A DNA stretch of 64,000 nucleotides from Clostridium lentum (GCF_014287815.1 NZ_JACOOQ010000012.1:1-64000); one strand, 5' to 3'; positions 29,976-40,314 are shown, counted from the first letter of the stretch. Notes: generated by a model not told the origin, from the sequence alone. Numbers and translations are program-made.

Positions 29976-30065
29976 TTTATTTATATGTAAATTTATAGAA
30001 AAATTAATAAAAAATGTAGAATAAATTTTTAAAGTATGGTAATATTAGTTATATAAAGAAATAAT

Positions 30066-30140
30066 GGCCTGTTGGTCAAGCGGTGAAGACGGCACCCTCT
30101 CACGGTGCAATCAGGGGTTCGATTCCCCTACGGGTCACCA
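30066..30140 (+). tRNA. tRNA-Glu (CTC)
   Basis: The acceptor GGCCTGT pairs with ACGGGTC using G-T pairs; the anticodon stem GCACC/GGTGC encloses CTCTCAC, giving anticodon CTC. CCA is encoded. It stands alone between two convergent genes. Confidence 0.93.
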
Positions 30141-30142
30141 CA

Positions 30143-30176
30143 TAAAAAAAGCAGTACGGAGATACTGCTTTTTTTA
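30143..30176. terminator. bidirectional terminator between tRNA-Glu and the YjiH gene
   Basis: AAAAAAAGCAGTA and TACTGCTTTTTTT pair around CGGAGA, with A/T runs on both sides. Confidence 0.9.
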
Positions 30177-31547
30177 TTAAAATAGTAAATTTGCTATTAA
30201 TACTATCACTGGTAGTGTAACTAAAGTTCTTTCCAAAAATATTAGTATTAAGTCTTTTAAATTTACAGGTATTTTTGACCCTAGTAAAAGTCCACCTACT
30301 TCAGACATATATACAAGTTGTGTTACTGATACACAAGCAACTATAAATTTTGTCATTTCATTAGTTATTGTATTAGCAGCTAAAACAGATGGTAATAACA
30401 TATCTGCAAAGCCAACAATTAATGTTTGAGATGCAGCTGTAGCTTCAGGAACCTGAAGAAGTTTTAAAATAGGTATAAAAGGTGTACCTAATACCTGGAA
30501 TATAGTTGTATACTCAGCTATTATTAAAGCAAGTGTAGCAAGACACATAACCACAGGTAAAACTCCAAGCCACATATCTAATACATTCTTAAATCCTTCG
30601 GTAAAGAATTTTTTTATATCATAAGCGTTAACAGCTTTTTCTAATGCATTTTTATATCCCCATGAAAAAGAGTTATATCCTTCAGGAATTACCTCTAAAT
30701 TTTCCTTAATATTGTCATTATAATACGTATCACTTTTTCTTGATAAAGGTGGTATTCTTGGAACAATTATAGCAGCAACAATTCCAGCAAAAGAAACTGT
30801 TAAATAAAATGGAATAAACATATGAGAAAGTCCAACTTGACTTATAACTATTAAACTAAATGTAATTGATACAGCAGAAAAAGTAGTACTTATTGTAGCA
30901 GCTTCTCTTTTTGTATAAAATCCATCTTCGTATTGCTTACTAGTAAGCAATATTCCAAGTGTACCGTCACCAAGCCATGAAGTGATACAATCAATTGATG
31001 AACGTCCAGGTAATTTGAATATTGGTCTCATAACTTTTGTTAATAATGCACCAAAGAATTCTAAAAGTCCAAAATTTAAAAGTAATGGTAATAGTAAACC
31101 TGCAAATAAGAAAATAGAAAATAAAACTGTTAATAGATCGTTTAACACAAAGGCACCAGTTGAATCTCCAATAATAAATTCAGAACCTATACCAAAAAGA
31201 GTTAATAAACTAAATATTGCACCAAATATTCTTGCTAAAAGCCATAAAGGTCCAACATTAAATAATGTTTTTAAAAAGCTATTTTCTAAAATGAATTTTG
31301 GCTTGAATATTTTAGTAATTATACTAATTACAGCAGAAATTACTAAAATAAAAGTTATTATATAAATTAATGATGAACCTAAAAAGTTTACTAAAGCATT
31401 TGAAAAAATAGCTACTGGAATAGTTATTTGGTCATTATACTTAATAGGAATCATAAAAAGAATTATTCCTAATAAAGAAGGTAGTATAAATTTTAAATTG
31501 TTTTTTATATTAGAATTTGAATTATATTTTATATTTGAACCTTCCAT
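30177..31547 (-). CDS. YjiH family membrane protein (nucleoside recognition/gate domains)
   Basis: The 456-residue protein has about ten hydrophobic segments and the gate-type sequences WLGDGTLGILLTSKQYEDG and QTLIVGFADMLLPSVLAANT typical of YjiH and related SpoVM-type gate proteins. The transported compound is unknown. I start at ATG 31547 with GGAGGA 6 bases upstream; a further upstream frame to 31589 has no ribosome site. The soluble N-terminus is rich in Asn and Ser. It is transcribed alone toward tRNA-Glu. Confidence 0.82.
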   Translation of the reverse strand: MEGSNIKYNSNSNIKNNLKFILPSLLGIILFMIPIKYNDQITIPVAIFSNALVNFLGSSLIYIITFILVISAVISIITKIFKPKFILENSFLKTLFNVGPLWLLARIFGAIFSLLTLFGIGSEFIIGDSTGAFVLNDLLTVLFSIFLFAGLLLPLLLNFGLLEFFGALLTKVMRPIFKLPGRSSIDCITSWLGDGTLGILLTSKQYEDGFYTKREAATISTTFSAVSITFSLIVISQVGLSHMFIPFYLTVSFAGIVAAIIVPRIPPLSRKSDTYYNDNIKENLEVIPEGYNSFSWGYKNALEKAVNAYDIKKFFTEGFKNVLDMWLGVLPVVMCLATLALIIAEYTTIFQVLGTPFIPILKLLQVPEATAASQTLIVGFADMLLPSVLAANTITNEMTKFIVACVSVTQLVYMSEVGGLLLGSKIPVNLKDLILIFLERTLVTLPVIVLIANLLF

Positions 31548-31819
31548 TTCTTCCTCCTTTACATATATTAAAAATTTATAAATATACACTAGTATTCATT
31601 CTATATGCAAAAATATTAAAAATCAAGAGTGAATATGTGCAAAAAAGTTAAATATTTAATTATAGTTTGGATAAATTTAAGGATAAATATAGCTTTGTAA
31701 TTAAAAATATAGAAAAATAGAATAAAAGTAATTATAATTAAATAAAAAATACTTTATTATTTTATTTCGATAGAACATAAACATAAAAGGATAAGAAAAA
31801 CTATGTAGGAGCTGGGATA

Positions 31820-32626
31820 GTGGATTATAGACAAAATATTAAAAACCATAAGAGGATAGTAGTCAAAGTAGGGACTTCAACATTAACATATAGCAATGGC
31901 AATATAAATTTATCAAGAATAGAAAATTTAACTAGAGTATTATCAGATTTAATGAATAGCGGTAAAGAAGTAGTTCTTGTTACTTCAGGAGCTGTTGGCG
32001 TAGGGGTAAATAAGCTTAAACTTAAAGAAAGACCAAAAACAATAAAGGAAAAACAGGCAGCTGCAGCTGTTGGTCAAAGTGAGCTTATGCATATATATAG
32101 TAAGTTGTTCGGGGAATATAGCCATATAGTAGGGCAAGTATTGTTGACAAGAGATGTAGTTGAAGATGACCATGTAAGAAAAAATGTTGTTAATACTTTT
32201 GAGACATTAATTGAAAATAAAATAATTCCAATAGTAAATGAAAATGATACAGTAGCTATAGATGAAATTGAAAATATAGTTAGGTTTGGTGATAATGATA
32301 ATTTATCAGCAATTGTTGCAGGATTAGTATCAGCAGATTTATTAATAATATTATCAGATATAGATGGATTCTATGATTCTGATCCAAGAAAAAATCCAGA
32401 TTCAAAGATGATTAAGGAAGTAATTGAAATTACTAGAGAATTAGAAGAATGTGCTGGAGGAGCAGGAACAAGTTTTGGAACAGGAGGAATGGCCACAAAA
32501 TTAACAGCTGCTAAAACAGCTACAAATTTTGGGGTTGATATGATATTAGCTAATGGAGATGATCCAAAAATTCTTTTTGATATAGTTAATGGAGAGGAAA
32601 TAGGAACGTTATTTATTAAAAAGTAG
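31820..32626 (+). CDS. proB: glutamate 5-kinase (short form without PUA domain)
   Basis: ProB phosphorylates glutamate at the start of proline synthesis. The 268 residues form the amino acid kinase domain with [38 protein letters not shown] and the ATP site [13 protein letters not shown]. The C-terminal PUA domain of the ~370-residue E. coli enzyme is absent, which is common in clostridia. The start is GTG at 31820, after AGGAGCTGGG. proA follows after 11 bases; proC is not in the window. Confidence 0.95.
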   Translation: MDYRQNIKNHKRIVVKVGTSTLTYSNGNINLSRIENLTRVLSDLMNSGKEVVLVTSGAVGVGVNKLKLKERPKTIKEKQAAAAVGQSELMHIYSKLFGEYSHIVGQVLLTRDVVEDDHVRKNVVNTFETLIENKIIPIVNENDTVAIDEIENIVRFGDNDNLSAIVAGLVSADLLIILSDIDGFYDSDPRKNPDSKMIKEVIEITRELEECAGGAGTSFGTGGMATKLTAAKTATNFGVDMILANGDDPKILFDIVNGEEIGTLFIKK

Positions 32627-32637
32627 GGGAGGTAAAT

Positions 32638-33882
32638 ATGAGTAGTTTAATTAGTTTAGGGAAGAAAGCTAAAGAAGCAAGTTATATTTTAGGTAATCTT
32701 TCTTCTAAAGATAAAAATGATGCATTATATGCTATGGCAGATTTTCTTATTGAAAATTCTAAAGTAATAATTGAAGCCAATAAGAAGGATCTAGAAACAT
32801 CAAGAATAAAAGGAACTAGTGAAAGTATGCTTGATAGATTGGCTTTAAATGAAGCAAGAATTGAAGGTATGGCTAATGGTCTTAGACAGGTAGCGGCACT
32901 TGAAGATCCTGTAGGCGAAGTTTTAGGAATGTGGACTAGACCCAACGGATTACAAATAGGTAAGAAGAGAGTTCCTATGGGTGTTATAGGAATTATATAT
33001 GAGGCAAGACCAAATGTTACTAGTGATGCAGCTGGACTTTGCTTTAAATCAGGAAATGCTGTGATTTTAAGAGGTGGAAGTGAAGCAATAAATTCTAATA
33101 AAGCTATTGCAGAAGCGTTAAGAGAAGGATTAAAGTCTGTAGGATTAGTGGAAGATGCAGTACAATTAGTAGAAGATACATCTAGAGAAGTTGCCACAGA
33201 AATGATGAAACTAAATGATTATATAGATGTATTAATACCTAGAGGTGGATCAGGTCTTATAAAAGCTGTAGTTAATAATGCAACAGTACCTGTTATTGAA
33301 ACTGGAACAGGAAATTGCCATATATATGTAGATGAAGATTGTGATTTTGAAATGGCAAAAAATATTATAATTAATGCTAAAACTTCAAGACCATCAGTAT
33401 GTAATGCAGCAGAAAAGTTATTAATTAATGAAAAGATAGCAGGAAAGTTTATGCCAATTATCTTTGAAGCATTAAGGGAAAATGGTGTTGAAATAAGAGG
33501 CGATGAATCACTAAAAGCCTTAGATGATAGTGTTATTTTAGCATCTGAAGAAGAGTGGTATAATGAATATTTAGATTATACTATTGGTGTAAAAATAATT
33601 AAAGATATAGATGAAGCTATTAATCATATAAATAAATTTGGTTCAGGGCATTCAGAAGCTATAGTTACTAAGAGTTATGAAGCCTCTCAAATATTCCTTC
33701 AAAAAGTTAATGCAGCAGCTGTATATGTTAATGCATCAACAAGATTTACTGATGGAGAGGAATTTGGATTTGGAGCAGAAATAGGAATAAGCACCCAAAA
33801 GCTTCATGCAAGAGGGCCAATGGGACTTAAAGAACTTACAACTATTAAGTATATTATTTTTGGTAATGGACAAATAAGATAA
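32638..33882 (+). CDS. proA: glutamate-5-semialdehyde dehydrogenase (gamma-glutamyl phosphate reductase)
   Basis: ProA reduces glutamyl phosphate to the semialdehyde with NADPH. The 414 residues carry [17 protein letters not shown], the nucleotide loop [13 protein letters not shown] and the catalytic Cys region ([14 protein letters not shown], Cys near residue 255). Length is normal. It follows proB by 11 bases with GGGGAGG before the ATG, so the two are cotranscribed, and its stop lies within the left arm of the terminator. Confidence 0.97.
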   Translation: MSSLISLGKKAKEASYILGNLSSKDKNDALYAMADFLIENSKVIIEANKKDLETSRIKGTSESMLDRLALNEARIEGMANGLRQVAALEDPVGEVLGMWTRPNGLQIGKKRVPMGVIGIIYEARPNVTSDAAGLCFKSGNAVILRGGSEAINSNKAIAEALREGLKSVGLVEDAVQLVEDTSREVATEMMKLNDYIDVLIPRGGSGLIKAVVNNATVPVIETGTGNCHIYVDEDCDFEMAKNIIINAKTSRPSVCNAAEKLLINEKIAGKFMPIIFEALRENGVEIRGDESLKALDDSVILASEEEWYNEYLDYTIGVKIIKDIDEAINHINKFGSGHSEAIVTKSYEASQIFLQKVNAAAVYVNASTRFTDGEEFGFGAEIGISTQKLHARGPMGLKELTTIKYIIFGNGQIR

Positions 33883-33921
33883 TAAGAAATAGGCATTTTT
33901 TATATGCCTATTTCTTATTTT
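33881..33921 (+). terminator. terminator of proBA
   Basis: AATAAGAAATAGGCAT and ATGCCTATTTCTTATT form a perfect stem with a short T-rich loop, followed by TTT. It begins inside the proA stop codon. Confidence 0.85.
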
Positions 33922-33972
33922 GATATATTTCAAAAATTTTTAAAGTTTATTAATTCTTAAAGTGAAAAAAAT

Positions 33973-34010
33973 CCTAGTGTTATTAAGTTAGGGGGATAAA
34001 TAACTCTAGG
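33973..34010. other. hairpin in the proA-ElaA intergenic region
   Basis: CCTAGTGTTATT pairs with AATAACTCTAGG (11 of 12) around a 14-base loop holding AGGGGGAT. There is no T-run, so it is not a standard terminator, and no gene starts right after it. Confidence 0.35.
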
Positions 34011-34124
34011 TTAGGAGTAATAATAAATTTTAACTACTTTATAATATTATAATAACTTATTAATATGTCAATTTAGTGTCATATTAATAAATAAATTAAA
34101 AAAATTAACATTAGGAGAAATTTT

Positions 34125-34571
34125 ATGGAATTTAAGATTTGTAAATTTAATGAGCTTACAGTTATGGAGATGTATGAAATAGCTAGATCAAGGTTTGAAG
34201 TATTTGCAATGGAACAAAAAATAATTCAAGAACCTGAATTAGATGGAATAGATAATGAATGTTATCAGGTTTTCTATATGGATAATAATAGAGTTGTAGC
34301 ATATTGTAGAATAGTGCCTGCAGGAGTTGCCTATAATAATATATCTTTAGGAAGAGTATTAGTGCTAAATGATTATAGAAGGAAAGGCTTAGCACTAATA
34401 ATGATAAAAGAGGCTCTTAAATTTATAAAAGAAGAGTTGCAGGAAGATACTGTAGTATTATCAGGTCAAGTTTATGCAAAAGGATTATATGAAAGTGTTG
34501 GATTTAAGATAATATCAGATGTATATGATGAAGTTGGTATCCCTCATGTGAAAATGAAAATTGAATTATAG
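34125..34571 (+). CDS. ElaA-like GNAT acetyltransferase
   Basis: The 148 residues resemble ElaA: the start FNELTVMEMYEIARSRFEVF, the segment EQKIIQEPELDGID, and the acetyl-CoA binding loop LGRVLVLNDYRRKGLALIMI (about 76-95). The substrate is unknown. TTAGGAGAA lies before the ATG. It is the first gene after the proBA terminator and is not closely linked to its neighbours. Confidence 0.83.
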   Translation: MEFKICKFNELTVMEMYEIARSRFEVFAMEQKIIQEPELDGIDNECYQVFYMDNNRVVAYCRIVPAGVAYNNISLGRVLVLNDYRRKGLALIMIKEALKFIKEELQEDTVVLSGQVYAKGLYESVGFKIISDVYDEVGIPHVKMKIEL

Positions 34572-34700
34572 TGGGCTTAGTATTGACTAAACTCTTTTTT
34601 CTATATAAATATACAAGAAAAATTTACAAGCAATAAAAAATAAGTACAAAAGTAAAAAAGATATCATACTATGGTACAAAGAAAAAAGAGGTGAGAATAA

Positions 34701-35294
34701 GTGGTTTATTTAATCGCATTTTGTTTGTTTTTAATATTAACTATATTAACTATATTTGGTATATATGAATACTATGAAAGAAAATATATAGTAAATTTAA
34801 AAGAGCTTCCAAAGTCTTATGATGTAATTATTGTGCTTGGTGCTGGTATAAGGCCTGATGGTACTCCTTGTGATATATTAAAAGATAGGTTATTTACAGC
34901 TGCAAAGGTATATAATGAATGTATATGTAGGAAAGTTCTTTTAACCGGTGAACATAAAGATGAAGATTATAGTGAGATATTTTCTATGAAGAACTGGATA
35001 ATGCAATATAATATTCCAGAAAAAGATATAATTCTTGATGGATATGGATATTGTACTTACGATAGCATTTTTAGGGCAAAATATAAATTAAAAATTAATA
35101 AAGCTATAATAGCAACTAATAGATATCATTTGCCAAGAGCAATTTATATTGCTAGGAAGATTGGGATTGAAGCATATGGTATTGCTTCAGACTTAAGGCA
35201 ATATGATAGAATGAAAAAATATATAAAAAGAGAAAAATTAGCACAAATTAAAGATTTCTTTTTAGTTAACTTTTCACTGAATAAGGGAAAATAG
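34701..35294 (+). CDS. YdcF/SanA-type DUF218 protein with N-terminal membrane anchor
   Basis: The 197-residue protein starts with one hydrophobic helix (VYLIAFCLFLILTILTIFGI) and continues as the DUF218 fold, with VIIVLGAGIRPDGTPCDILK and the loop IIATNRYHLPRA. The family includes SanA and YdcF, linked to cell-envelope permeability; the reaction is not known. The start codon is GTG at 34701 with AGAGGTGAG upstream. Directly after it lies a degraded dehydrogenase start. Confidence 0.83.
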   Translation: MVYLIAFCLFLILTILTIFGIYEYYERKYIVNLKELPKSYDVIIVLGAGIRPDGTPCDILKDRLFTAAKVYNECICRKVLLTGEHKDEDYSEIFSMKNWIMQYNIPEKDIILDGYGYCTYDSIFRAKYKLKINKAIIATNRYHLPRAIYIARKIGIEAYGIASDLRQYDRMKKYIKREKLAQIKDFFLVNFSLNKGK

Positions 35295-35312
35295 TTGCAG
35301 GGGGAGTAAATA

Positions 35313-35381
35313 TTGAGTAATTACGTATTAATAACTGGTGGAAGTGATGGCATTGGTTTAGAGCTAGCAAAATTATTTTAA
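35313..35381 (+). pseudogene. remnant of a short-chain dehydrogenase start
   Basis: A TTG-initiated frame preceded by GGGGGAG encodes 22 residues, including YVLITGGSDGIGLELAKLF, the TGxxxGIG cofactor motif of short-chain dehydrogenases. A TAA ends it directly after, and nothing resembling the remaining ~220 residues follows before the carAB promoter. It is best read as a decayed gene or deletion remnant. Confidence 0.75.
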
Positions 35382-35420
35382 AAACTAACAAAATTTAAAA
35401 TAAAATTTGAATATTTAATC

Positions 35421-35449
35421 TTGACAATAAGTGGAAAAAAATATAGAAT
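35421..35449 (+). promoter_or_regulatory. promoter of carAB
   Basis: TTGACA (35421-35426) and TAGAAT (35444-35449) are separated by 17 bases, predicting a leader of about 315 bases before carA. Confidence 0.8.
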
Positions 35450-35494
35450 AGTATAAAAGAATAATAAAAATAGTTAAAAAGTACACTTTAAATT

Positions 35495-35517
35495 GGTTCA
35501 GAGAGGCCAGAAAGGAG
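35495..35517 (+). promoter_or_regulatory. PyrR-binding-loop-like element in the carAB leader
   Basis: GTTCAGAGAGGCC matches 11 of 13 positions of the PyrR-binding consensus as I recall it (RUCCNGNGAGGYU), and AGAAAGG follows as in known PyrR anti-antiterminators. Together with the terminator at 35607-35664 it suggests UMP-dependent attenuation. pyrR is not in the window. Confidence 0.6.
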
Positions 35518-35526
35518 TATGTAGGT

Positions 35527-35637
35527 ATGTTATACGCAAAACACTATAACTATAGTTACATCGTTGAATTATTAAATAAGTTTTCTAACCACGGTTTTAA
35601 ATATTTAAAGGATAATAAGGAGATAATTTTACATTAA
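35527..35637 (+). CDS. 36-residue leader reading frame upstream of carA
   Basis: An ATG at 35527, 9 bases after AAAGGAG, opens a frame of 36 codons starting MLYAKHYNYSYIVELL, rich in Tyr (five) and Asn. It ends at TAA 35635-35637, inside the loop of the leader terminator, so its last codons form the left arm of that hairpin. Ribosomes translating it would melt the hairpin. It could be a true leader peptide, or an open frame made by chance in a structured leader; no homologue is known to me. Confidence 0.5.
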   Translation: MLYAKHYNYSYIVELLNKFSNHGFKYLKDNKEIILH

Positions 35638-35664
35638 ATTATCTCTCTATTATCCTTTTCTTTT
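35607..35664 (+). terminator. attenuator terminator in the carAB leader
   Basis: AAAGGATAATAAGGAGATAATTT (35607-35629) pairs with the complementary strand at 35636-35659, followed by TTTTCTTTTT. It lies 108 bases upstream of the carA ATG. Confidence 0.85.
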
Positions 35665-35771
35665 TAAGGATTTTTGTAAGTGAGAAACAAGCAAAAGGCA
35701 TTTAAGATTGAGAAGTTTATAGGTGTATTTTAAAAAAAGTTTATACATAAAGCTAAAGGGAGGACTAAATA

Positions 35772-36821
35772 ATGAAAGCAAGGCTTATACTTGAAAATGG
35801 AATGATTTTTGAAGGCAATGCATTTGGGTATTTAAAAGAAAGTGTTGGAGAAGTTGTATTTACTACAGGAATGACAGGATATCAAGAAATTCTAACAGAT
35901 CCGTCATACTATGGTCAGATTGTAATAATGACATATCCTCTTATAGGAAACTACGGAATAAACTTAGAAGATTCAGAATCTAATATGCCAAAGGTAAAAG
36001 GATTTGTTGTAAGAGAAAACTGTCATTTTCCAAATAATTTTAGATGTGAGATGCAATTAGATGATTATTTAAAACAAAATAAGATAATAGGTCTAGAGGG
36101 AATAGATACAAGGGCTTTAACAAAAATATTAAGAAATAATGGAACTATGAAAGGTATTATTTCTTTAGAAAGTGAATCATTAGATGCAGTGAAAGAAAAA
36201 ATGGAAGGCTTTTCAAATAAAGAAGCAGTTAAAATAGTAACTACTAAAAAGCAATATACCATTGAAGGTTCAGGCAAACATGTAGCGATAATTGATTTTG
36301 GTATAAAGGAAAATATAATAAGAAACTTTAAAAAGAGAGGCTGTAAAATCACAGTATTCCCAATGAATATAACTGCAGAGGAAGTTTTAGCAGTAAATCC
36401 TGATTTAATATTTTTATCAAATGGTCCTGGAGATCCAGAAGATTTAACAGAAGTAATAGAAAACATTAAGAAGTTAGTAGGGGTAAAACCAATAGTAGGT
36501 ATTTGTCTAGGACATCAATTATTAGCATTAACACTTGGTGGACATACTACTAAATTAAAATTCGGACATAGAGGATGCAACCATCCAGTTAAAGATTTAG
36601 AAAGAAATATGGTTCATATTACATCACAAAATCATGGATATGTGGTAAATGAATTACCAGAAGATGTGGTAGCAACACATATAAATATAAATGATGGAAC
36701 AATAGAAGGTATGAAACATACTAAATTACCAATATATTCAGTTCAATTCCATCCAGAGGCAGCAGCAGGGCCAGAGGATAGCGAATATATTTTTGACAGA
36801 TTTATGGAATATGCACTTTAG
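35772..36821 (+). CDS. carA: carbamoyl phosphate synthetase small (glutamine amidotransferase) subunit
   Basis: CarA hydrolyses glutamine and passes ammonia to CarB. The 349 residues contain the N-terminal CarA domain (VFTTGMTGYQEILTDPSY) and the class I amidotransferase with the nucleophile in GICLGHQLLALTLGG and the His-Glu pair in VQFHPEA. GGGAGG precedes the ATG. It lies 12 bases from carB. The pair is expressed from an attenuated leader, fitting pyrimidine control; arginine genes are not nearby. Confidence 0.97.
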   Translation: MKARLILENGMIFEGNAFGYLKESVGEVVFTTGMTGYQEILTDPSYYGQIVIMTYPLIGNYGINLEDSESNMPKVKGFVVRENCHFPNNFRCEMQLDDYLKQNKIIGLEGIDTRALTKILRNNGTMKGIISLESESLDAVKEKMEGFSNKEAVKIVTTKKQYTIEGSGKHVAIIDFGIKENIIRNFKKRGCKITVFPMNITAEEVLAVNPDLIFLSNGPGDPEDLTEVIENIKKLVGVKPIVGICLGHQLLALTLGGHTTKLKFGHRGCNHPVKDLERNMVHITSQNHGYVVNELPEDVVATHININDGTIEGMKHTKLPIYSVQFHPEAAAGPEDSEYIFDRFMEYAL

Positions 36822-36833
36822 GAGGGTTTTAAG

Positions 36834-39800
36834 ATGCCATTAAATAGAAGTATTAAAAAAGTTTTAGTTATAGGATCAGGTCCAATTATTATAGGCCAAG
36901 CAGCAGAGTTTGATTATTCAGGAACTCAGGCATGTCAAGCATTAAAAGAAGAAGGTATAGAAGTTGTTTTAGTAAACTCTAACCCAGCTACTATAATGAC
37001 AGACAAGGAAGTTGCAGACAAAATTTATATAGAGCCATTAACATTAGAGTTTGTGGAAAAAGTAATTGCCAAAGAAAGACCAGATAGCTTACTTGCAGGA
37101 ATGGGTGGACAAACAGGGTTAAATCTTGCTGTAGACTTACATGATGCAGGAATATTAGATAAATATAATGTAAAAGTAATAGGAACATCCATAGAATCTA
37201 TAAAAGAAGGTGAAGACAGAGAACTATTCAGAAATATGATGAATAGAATTAATGAACCTGTTATCACTTCAGAAATAGTAACAGATATGGAAGTAGGAAT
37301 AGCTTTTGCAAATAAGATAGGATATCCAGTTATAGTAAGACCAGCATATACTCTTGGAGGTACTGGTGGTGGTATAGCTGAAAATGAAGATGAATTAAAG
37401 GTTATCTTAGCTTCAGGTTTACAATTAAGTACAATAGGACAAGTTTTATTAGAAAAATCAGTTAAGGGATGGAAAGAAGTAGAATATGAAGTGATGAGAG
37501 ATTCTTACGGAAACTGCATAACTGTATGTAACATGGAAAATATCGATCCAGTAGGTATTCATACAGGTGACAGTATAGTAGTGGCACCATCTCAAACTTT
37601 ATCAGATAAAGAATATCAAATGCTTAGAACAGCAGCTATTAATATTATAAATGCTGTAGGAATAGAAGGTGGATGTAATGTACAGTTTGCCTTAAATCCA
37701 AATTCATTTGAATATGCAGTAATAGAAATTAATCCAAGAGTTTCAAGATCATCAGCACTAGCTTCCAAAGCAACAGGATATCCAATAGCAAAGTTAGCAG
37801 CTAAGATAGCTTTAGGTTATGGTTTAGATGAAATAAAAAATGCAGTAACGCAAAAGACTTATGCATGTTTTGAACCTACTTTAGATTATGTAGTGGTGAA
37901 GATTCCTAAATGGCCATTTGATAAATTCTTTACAGCAGATAGAGAGCTTGGAACAAAGATGATGGCAACTGGAGAAGTAATGGCTATTGGTGCTAACTTA
38001 GAAGCTGCTTTATTAAAAGGTATAAGAAGTTTAGAAATAGGAAAATACTCTTTAGACCATCCAAAGTTTAAGGAAATGAGCATTCAAGAATTAAAAGAAG
38101 CAGTAATGAAGCCAGATGATGAAAGATTATTTGCTTTAACAGAAATGATAAGAAGAGATTATAGAATAGAAAGTATTGCTAAGATAACAGGTATCGATAT
38201 GTTCTTCTTAGAAAAATTCAAATGGATAGTTCAGGAAGAAACAAGATTAAAATTATCTTCTATAGATAAATTAGATAAGGAATGGCTATTAAAGCTTAAG
38301 AAAAAAGGATTTTCAGATAAAGCAATAGCAGATATGCTTAGAGTTACACCAGATGATATTTATAGATTAAGAAATATATGGAACATAAAGCCAGCATATA
38401 AAATGGTTGATACATGTGGTGGAGAATTTGAAGCATTATCACCTTACTATTATTCAACTTATGAACAATATGATGAAGTTGAAGTTTCAGATAAGAAGAA
38501 GGTAATTGTAATTGGTTCAGGACCAATAAGAATAGGTCAAGGCATTGAGTTTGATTATGCATCAGTACATTGTGTAATGGCTCTTAAGAAAATGGGCATT
38601 GAAACTATAATTGTAAATAACAATCCAGAAACAGTAAGTACAGACTTTAATATTTCAGATAAGTTATACTTTGAGCCATTAACTGAAGAAGATGTATTAA
38701 ATATAATTGAAAAAGAAAATCCAGATGGAGTAATACTTCAATTTGGTGGGCAAACAGCCATAAAGTTAGCTAACTTCTTAAAGGAAAAGGGTATTAAGAC
38801 TTTAGGAACTACAGCTGATCAAATTGATATGGCTGAAGATAGAGAGAAGTTTGAAGAATTACTTGAAAAGTTTGATATAGCAAGACCTAAGGGAAGAGGT
38901 GTATGGACTTTAGAAGAAGGTATTGAAGAGGCAAGAAGACTTGGATTCCCAGTACTTGTTAGACCTTCATATGTATTAGGTGGGCAAGGCATGGAAATAA
39001 CTTATGATGAAGAAGAATTAATATATTACTTAAAAAATGCCTTTATAAAGGATAAGAAAAATCCAATTTTAATTGATAAATATTTAATGGGTAGAGAGAT
39101 AGAAGTAGATGCTATATCTGATGGAGAAAATATCTTAATTCCAGGTATCATGGAACATTTAGAAAGAGCAGGAGTTCACTCAGGAGATTCTGTAACCATG
39201 TATCCAAGTCAAAATATCAGTGATAAGATTAAGGCGGATGTTTTAGATTATACTAAGAAGCTTGCTTTAGCAATTGGTATAAGAGGTATGATTAATATTC
39301 AGTTTATAGAGTTTGATGGGAAACTATATGTTATAGAAGTTAATCCAAGAGCTTCAAGAACAGTACCATATATAAGTAAGGTTAGTGGAGTGCCAATTGT
39401 TGATATAGCAACAAAGGTAATGCTAGGAGAAAAATTAGTTGATTTAGGATATGGAATAGATATATATCCAGAACCAGAACTAGTGTCAGTAAAAGTGCCA
39501 GTATTTTCAACTCAAAAACTTCCTAAGGTTGAAGTATCTTTAGGACCTGAAATGAAATCTACAGGAGAAGTTTTAGGTGTTGGTAGAAATGTTAAGGAAG
39601 CATTATATAAAGGTTTTGTAGCAGCTAATATGTATCCTTCTAATGAAAAAGGAAAAATACTAGCCACAATTAATAAGCATGATAAAGTTGAATTCTTACC
39701 AATAGCAAAGGAATTAGCAAAGGCAGGGTATAAATTTATTGCTACAGAAGGAACTTGCAAATTATTAAGAGAAGCTGGTATAGAAGTAGAACAAGTAAGA

Positions 39801-40040
39801 AAACTTAATGAAGAATCACCAAACATCCTTGATATAATTAAAAATAAAGAAGTAGATTTGGTAGTTAATACACCTACTAAAGGAAATGACTCTAAGAGAG
39901 ATGGTTTCTTAATAAGAAGAGCAGCTGTTGAAAGAAATATAGGAGTAATTACGGCACTGGATACTTTAAGAGCTATAGCAGATGTAAAAGTTGAAGAAAT
40001 TGAAAATAACAATTTAGAAGTTTTTAACATGGCAGAGTAG
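36834..40040 (+). CDS. carB: carbamoyl phosphate synthetase large subunit
   Basis: CarB makes carbamoyl phosphate from bicarbonate, ammonia and two ATP. The 1068 residues show the two homologous synthetase halves (each starting [13 protein letters not shown] or [13 protein letters not shown]), ATP-grasp signatures ending [20 protein letters not shown] and [19 protein letters not shown], and a C-terminal MGS-fold regulatory domain (about 935-1068) where UMP or ornithine bind in relatives. Length is standard. GGAGGG precedes the ATG. Confidence 0.98.
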   Translation: MPLNRSIKKVLVIGSGPIIIGQAAEFDYSGTQACQALKEEGIEVVLVNSNPATIMTDKEVADKIYIEPLTLEFVEKVIAKERPDSLLAGMGGQTGLNLAVDLHDAGILDKYNVKVIGTSIESIKEGEDRELFRNMMNRINEPVITSEIVTDMEVGIAFANKIGYPVIVRPAYTLGGTGGGIAENEDELKVILASGLQLSTIGQVLLEKSVKGWKEVEYEVMRDSYGNCITVCNMENIDPVGIHTGDSIVVAPSQTLSDKEYQMLRTAAINIINAVGIEGGCNVQFALNPNSFEYAVIEINPRVSRSSALASKATGYPIAKLAAKIALGYGLDEIKNAVTQKTYACFEPTLDYVVVKIPKWPFDKFFTADRELGTKMMATGEVMAIGANLEAALLKGIRSLEIGKYSLDHPKFKEMSIQELKEAVMKPDDERLFALTEMIRRDYRIESIAKITGIDMFFLEKFKWIVQEETRLKLSSIDKLDKEWLLKLKKKGFSDKAIADMLRVTPDDIYRLRNIWNIKPAYKMVDTCGGEFEALSPYYYSTYEQYDEVEVSDKKKVIVIGSGPIRIGQGIEFDYASVHCVMALKKMGIETIIVNNNPETVSTDFNISDKLYFEPLTEEDVLNIIEKENPDGVILQFGGQTAIKLANFLKEKGIKTLGTTADQIDMAEDREKFEELLEKFDIARPKGRGVWTLEEGIEEARRLGFPVLVRPSYVLGGQGMEITYDEEELIYYLKNAFIKDKKNPILIDKYLMGREIEVDAISDGENILIPGIMEHLERAGVHSGDSVTMYPSQNISDKIKADVLDYTKKLALAIGIRGMINIQFIEFDGKLYVIEVNPRASRTVPYISKVSGVPIVDIATKVMLGEKLVDLGYGIDIYPEPELVSVKVPVFSTQKLPKVEVSLGPEMKSTGEVLGVGRNVKEALYKGFVAANMYPSNEKGKILATINKHDKVEFLPIAKELAKAGYKFIATEGTCKLLREAGIEVEQVRKLNEESPNILDIIKNKEVDLVVNTPTKGNDSKRDGFLIRRAAVERNIGVITALDTLRAIADVKVEEIENNNLEVFNMAE

Positions 40041-40070
40041 AAAAAAAGTGGGCATTAAAGCCCAAAAAAA

Positions 40071-40110
40071 GAATCAGTTCGCATTAGATTTAAGCGAACT
40101 GATTTTTTTT
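40071..40110 (+). terminator. terminator of carAB
   Basis: AATCAGTTCGC and GCGAACTGATT form a stem, followed by eight T. A small TGGGC/GCCCA hairpin lies just before it. Confidence 0.92.
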
Positions 40111-40155
40111 ATAAACTTTATTTATATTAAACAAAAATTTGTTCAAAATTTAATC

Positions 40156-40194
40156 TGTGGATAATGTGGATAACATTTCACAAACTGTGGATAA
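40156..40194 (-). promoter_or_regulatory. cluster of three consensus DnaA boxes
   Basis: TGTGGATAA, the reverse complement of the perfect DnaA box TTATCCACA, occurs at 40156-40164, 40165-40173 (directly abutting) and 40186-40194, all in one orientation. They lie 120-160 bases upstream of the glutamate racemase gene, in an AT-rich gap of 274 bases with no gene. Confidence 0.75.
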
Positions 40195-40314
40195 CTAAAG
40201 AGAAAAATACTTAAAGCATATATTTTTACTAATAAGATAATATAAGATATACTATATATATGTAAAGTAAAAATAATCTTTAATAGAGAAGATATAAATT
40301 GGAGTGAGATTATT

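Noticed and set aside
31820..32626. ProB as a truncated gene because it lacks the PUA domain
   Set aside because: The kinase domain is complete, proA follows normally, and short ProB forms are common in clostridia.
39512..40030. Antisense frame of 172 codons within carB (similar ones lie in proA, serS and the chemoreceptor gene)
   Set aside because: Each is opposite a conserved gene and has no independent family signature.
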